Origin: Methylobacterium mesophilicum
GTDB lineage: Bacteria > Pseudomonadota > Alphaproteobacteria > Rhizobiales > Beijerinckiaceae
DNA length: 64,000 nt
Direction: 5' to 3'
NCBI RefSeq assembly: GCF_022179445.1
Contig: NZ_BPQU01000011.1
Span: 62,001 to 126,000, forward strand
Part shown: one piece after another, positions 62,807-64,000 of the stretch
Layout: every line of letters begins with the position of its first letter
Numbering within the stretch: position 1 is the stretch's first letter
The notes under the pieces: generated by a model
Database searches by the model: none
Seen by the model: only the letters and a program-made list of their open reading frames with translations
What the model was told of the DNA's origin: nothing
Made by a program: the position numbers and the translations under genes

Positions 62807-63640
62807 CTACGGCAGCCCCTTCAGGTTCGGCACCGGGGGCGCCTCCTTCATCAGCGTCACCGTCACCCGGCGGTTGGCCGCGAGATAGGGGTTGTCGGGG
62901 AACATCGGCTCGGTGTCGGCCTTGCCGGAGACCGAGGCGAACCGGTCGTCCTGCAGTCCGGCGCCGGCCAGGATCTCCCGCACGCTGAGCGCCCGGCCGG
63001 CCGACAGCTCCCAGGGCGGCGCCGGCGGGCGCTGGCCCGGCCGTTCGGTGGCGGTGAAGCCCGTGACGGCGATGCGGTTCGGCATCTGCCGCAGGGTCGG
63101 GGCGAGCGTCTCGAGCAGGCGCCGGGTGCGCTCGTTCGGGCGGGTCGAGCCGTCCGGGAACATCGAGCGCCCGTCCTGGTCGACGATCGACAGGTCGAGG
63201 CCCTGCTCGGACCGGACGATCACCACGTTCTTCGACAGCTCGGCGATGTCCGGCATGTCCTGCAGCGCCTGCCGCAGGGAGGCCGCCGCGAGGCCGAAAT
63301 TGTCCGGCTCGCCGGTCTCGGTCAGGCCGAATTCGCTGCTCTGGTCGCGCCGGGGCGGCGTGGTCCGGTCCGTGGCTTTGTCCGGCGGGATGGAGCGCAG
63401 GTACTTCACGTGGTCGGCCGCCGGCAGGCCCTCGGATTCGAGGATGCCGGCGAACTTCGAGTCCTTGTTCACCCCGAAGGCGTCGCGCATCGAGCCGGCG
63501 ACCACCTGCATCTTCTTCTGGTCCTGCGTCGAATAGGCCGCGACCATCACGAAGAAGCTCATCAGGAGCGCCATCAGGTCGGCGAAGGTCACGAACCAGC
63601 CGTGGCCGCCATGCGCGCCGCCGCGCTTCCGTCTGGTCAT
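62807..63640 (-). CDS. MotB/OmpA-type motor protein
   Basis: A 277-residue inner-membrane protein of the MotB type. One membrane helix (residues ~16-35) contains Asp21 in FADLMALLMSFFV, the proton-carrying position of MotB. A linker and a murein-binding OmpA-like domain (about 140-265: SMFPDGSTRPNERTRRLL, ELSAGRALSVREILAGAGL, NPYLAANRRVTV) follow. It starts one base after the MotA-like gene ends, forming the stator pair. Whether it drives a flagellum or another rotor cannot be told here. Confidence 0.93.
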   Translation of the reverse strand: MTRRKRGGAHGGHGWFVTFADLMALLMSFFVMVAAYSTQDQKKMQVVAGSMRDAFGVNKDSKFAGILESEGLPAADHVKYLRSIPPDKATDRTTPPRRDQSSEFGLTETGEPDNFGLAAASLRQALQDMPDIAELSKNVVIVRSEQGLDLSIVDQDGRSMFPDGSTRPNERTRRLLETLAPTLRQMPNRIAVTGFTATERPGQRPPAPPWELSAGRALSVREILAGAGLQDDRFASVSGKADTEPMFPDNPYLAANRRVTVTLMKEAPPVPNLKGLP

Positions 63641-63641
63641 A

Positions 63642-64000
63642 TCAGACGGCCGGTTCCATCAGCGCTTCGCGATGGTTGTGCGGCAGGTAGGCGATCAGCA
63701 TCTCGCGCACCAGCGTCGGGCTCTTCTGGTCGCGGATCATCAGGATGCCGTCGATGATCAGCGAGCGGGAGACGTCCTCCTCCTCGAGCTTCACGTGCAG
63801 CTTGTCGGCGAGCGGCAGGGTGACCAGGTTGGCGATCACGGCGCCGTAGAGCGTGGCCAGCAGCGCGGTCGCCATGGCGGGCCCGAGCTTCGAGGGGTCG
63901 GACATGTTGGCGAACATCGCCACCATGCCGAGGATCGTGCCGATCATGCCCCAGGCCGGGGCGCAGTCGCCGTAGGCCCGGTAGACCTTCGAGCCCTCGT
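63642..64000 (-). CDS. MotA-type proton channel protein (partial)
   Basis: The last ~119 residues of a MotA/PomA-family stator protein, cut by the window end. Visible are YRAYGDCAPAWGMIGTILGM, the third and fourth helices (MATALLATLYGAVIANLVTL) and the cytoplasmic tail with LIIDGILMIRDQKSPTLVRE and MLIAYLP. Conserved Pro and Gly positions of the channel helices are present. It pairs with the MotB-like protein downstream. Confidence 0.92.
   Translation of the reverse strand, partial: EGSKVYRAYGDCAPAWGMIGTILGMVAMFANMSDPSKLGPAMATALLATLYGAVIANLVTLPLADKLHVKLEEEDVSRSLIIDGILMIRDQKSPTLVREMLIAYLPHNHREALMEPAV

Overview
The window is about 70% G+C and reads as a chromosomal segment of an alphaproteobacterium, most likely a Methylobacterium-like member of the Hyphomicrobiales (inference). 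The evidence is gene content and order: a PPDK-regulator gene beside an origin-like region, ispH-thrB-rnhA, pal-cpoB-tilS-ftsH, a MucR/Ros regulator, Omp25/Omp31-like porins, TTAA-N7-TTAA boxes and many palindromic dispersed repeats. There are no tRNA or rRNA genes, insertion sequences, phage genes or CRISPR arrays. Almost everything looks like core or shell chromosome.

Left end (1-2.5 kb): a 398-base gene-free region has an A+T-rich stretch, DnaA-box-like sites, a perfect TTAA-N7-TTAA CtrA-type box and eight GANTC sites. It lies directly upstream of the DUF299 gene that flanks the origin in Caulobacter and Rickettsia, so it is a candidate oriC. Next comes crcB, preceded by a clear fluoride riboswitch, then a hypothetical gene.

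2.6-10 kb: a minus-strand operon of MoxR ATPase, DUF58, DUF4381, two vWA proteins, a TPR protein and BatD. It is a Bat/Mxa-like envelope chaperone module, and three copies of one long palindromic repeat sit inside it. 10-18.6 kb: mgtC, an NlpC/P60 hydrolase, ispH-thrB-rnhA, zwf and dmeF. 18.7-28.5 kb: a complete mdtABC-type RND efflux operon with its own outer-membrane factor.

28.6-46.7 kb: mixed metabolism and signalling. This part holds an aminotransferase preceded by a predicted three-way-junction RNA, a DUF4112 protein, a lone YejE permease, MucR, two GGDEF-EAL proteins, GlcD, KdsD, a hydrolase, a SHOCT protein, a nitroreductase, a divergent GSCFA/WcbI pair and a single-domain response regulator. 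47-55.5 kb: pal, cpoB, tilS, ftsH, a TauE-type transporter, glmM and a YjbR protein. 55.6-64 kb: two outer-membrane beta-barrel proteins (the first behind a second CtrA-type box), a small secreted protein, an HNH endonuclease, a large MscS-type channel, a CAP lipoprotein and a MotB/MotA-like pair cut by the window end.

The features most worth following are the candidate oriC, two translationally coupled genes (batD and the outer-membrane factor) whose signal peptides are pushed about 80-90 residues inward by in-frame palindromic repeats, the three-way-junction RNA, a repeat that supplies the tilS start codon, and a ~107-residue low-complexity insert in an RND pump.
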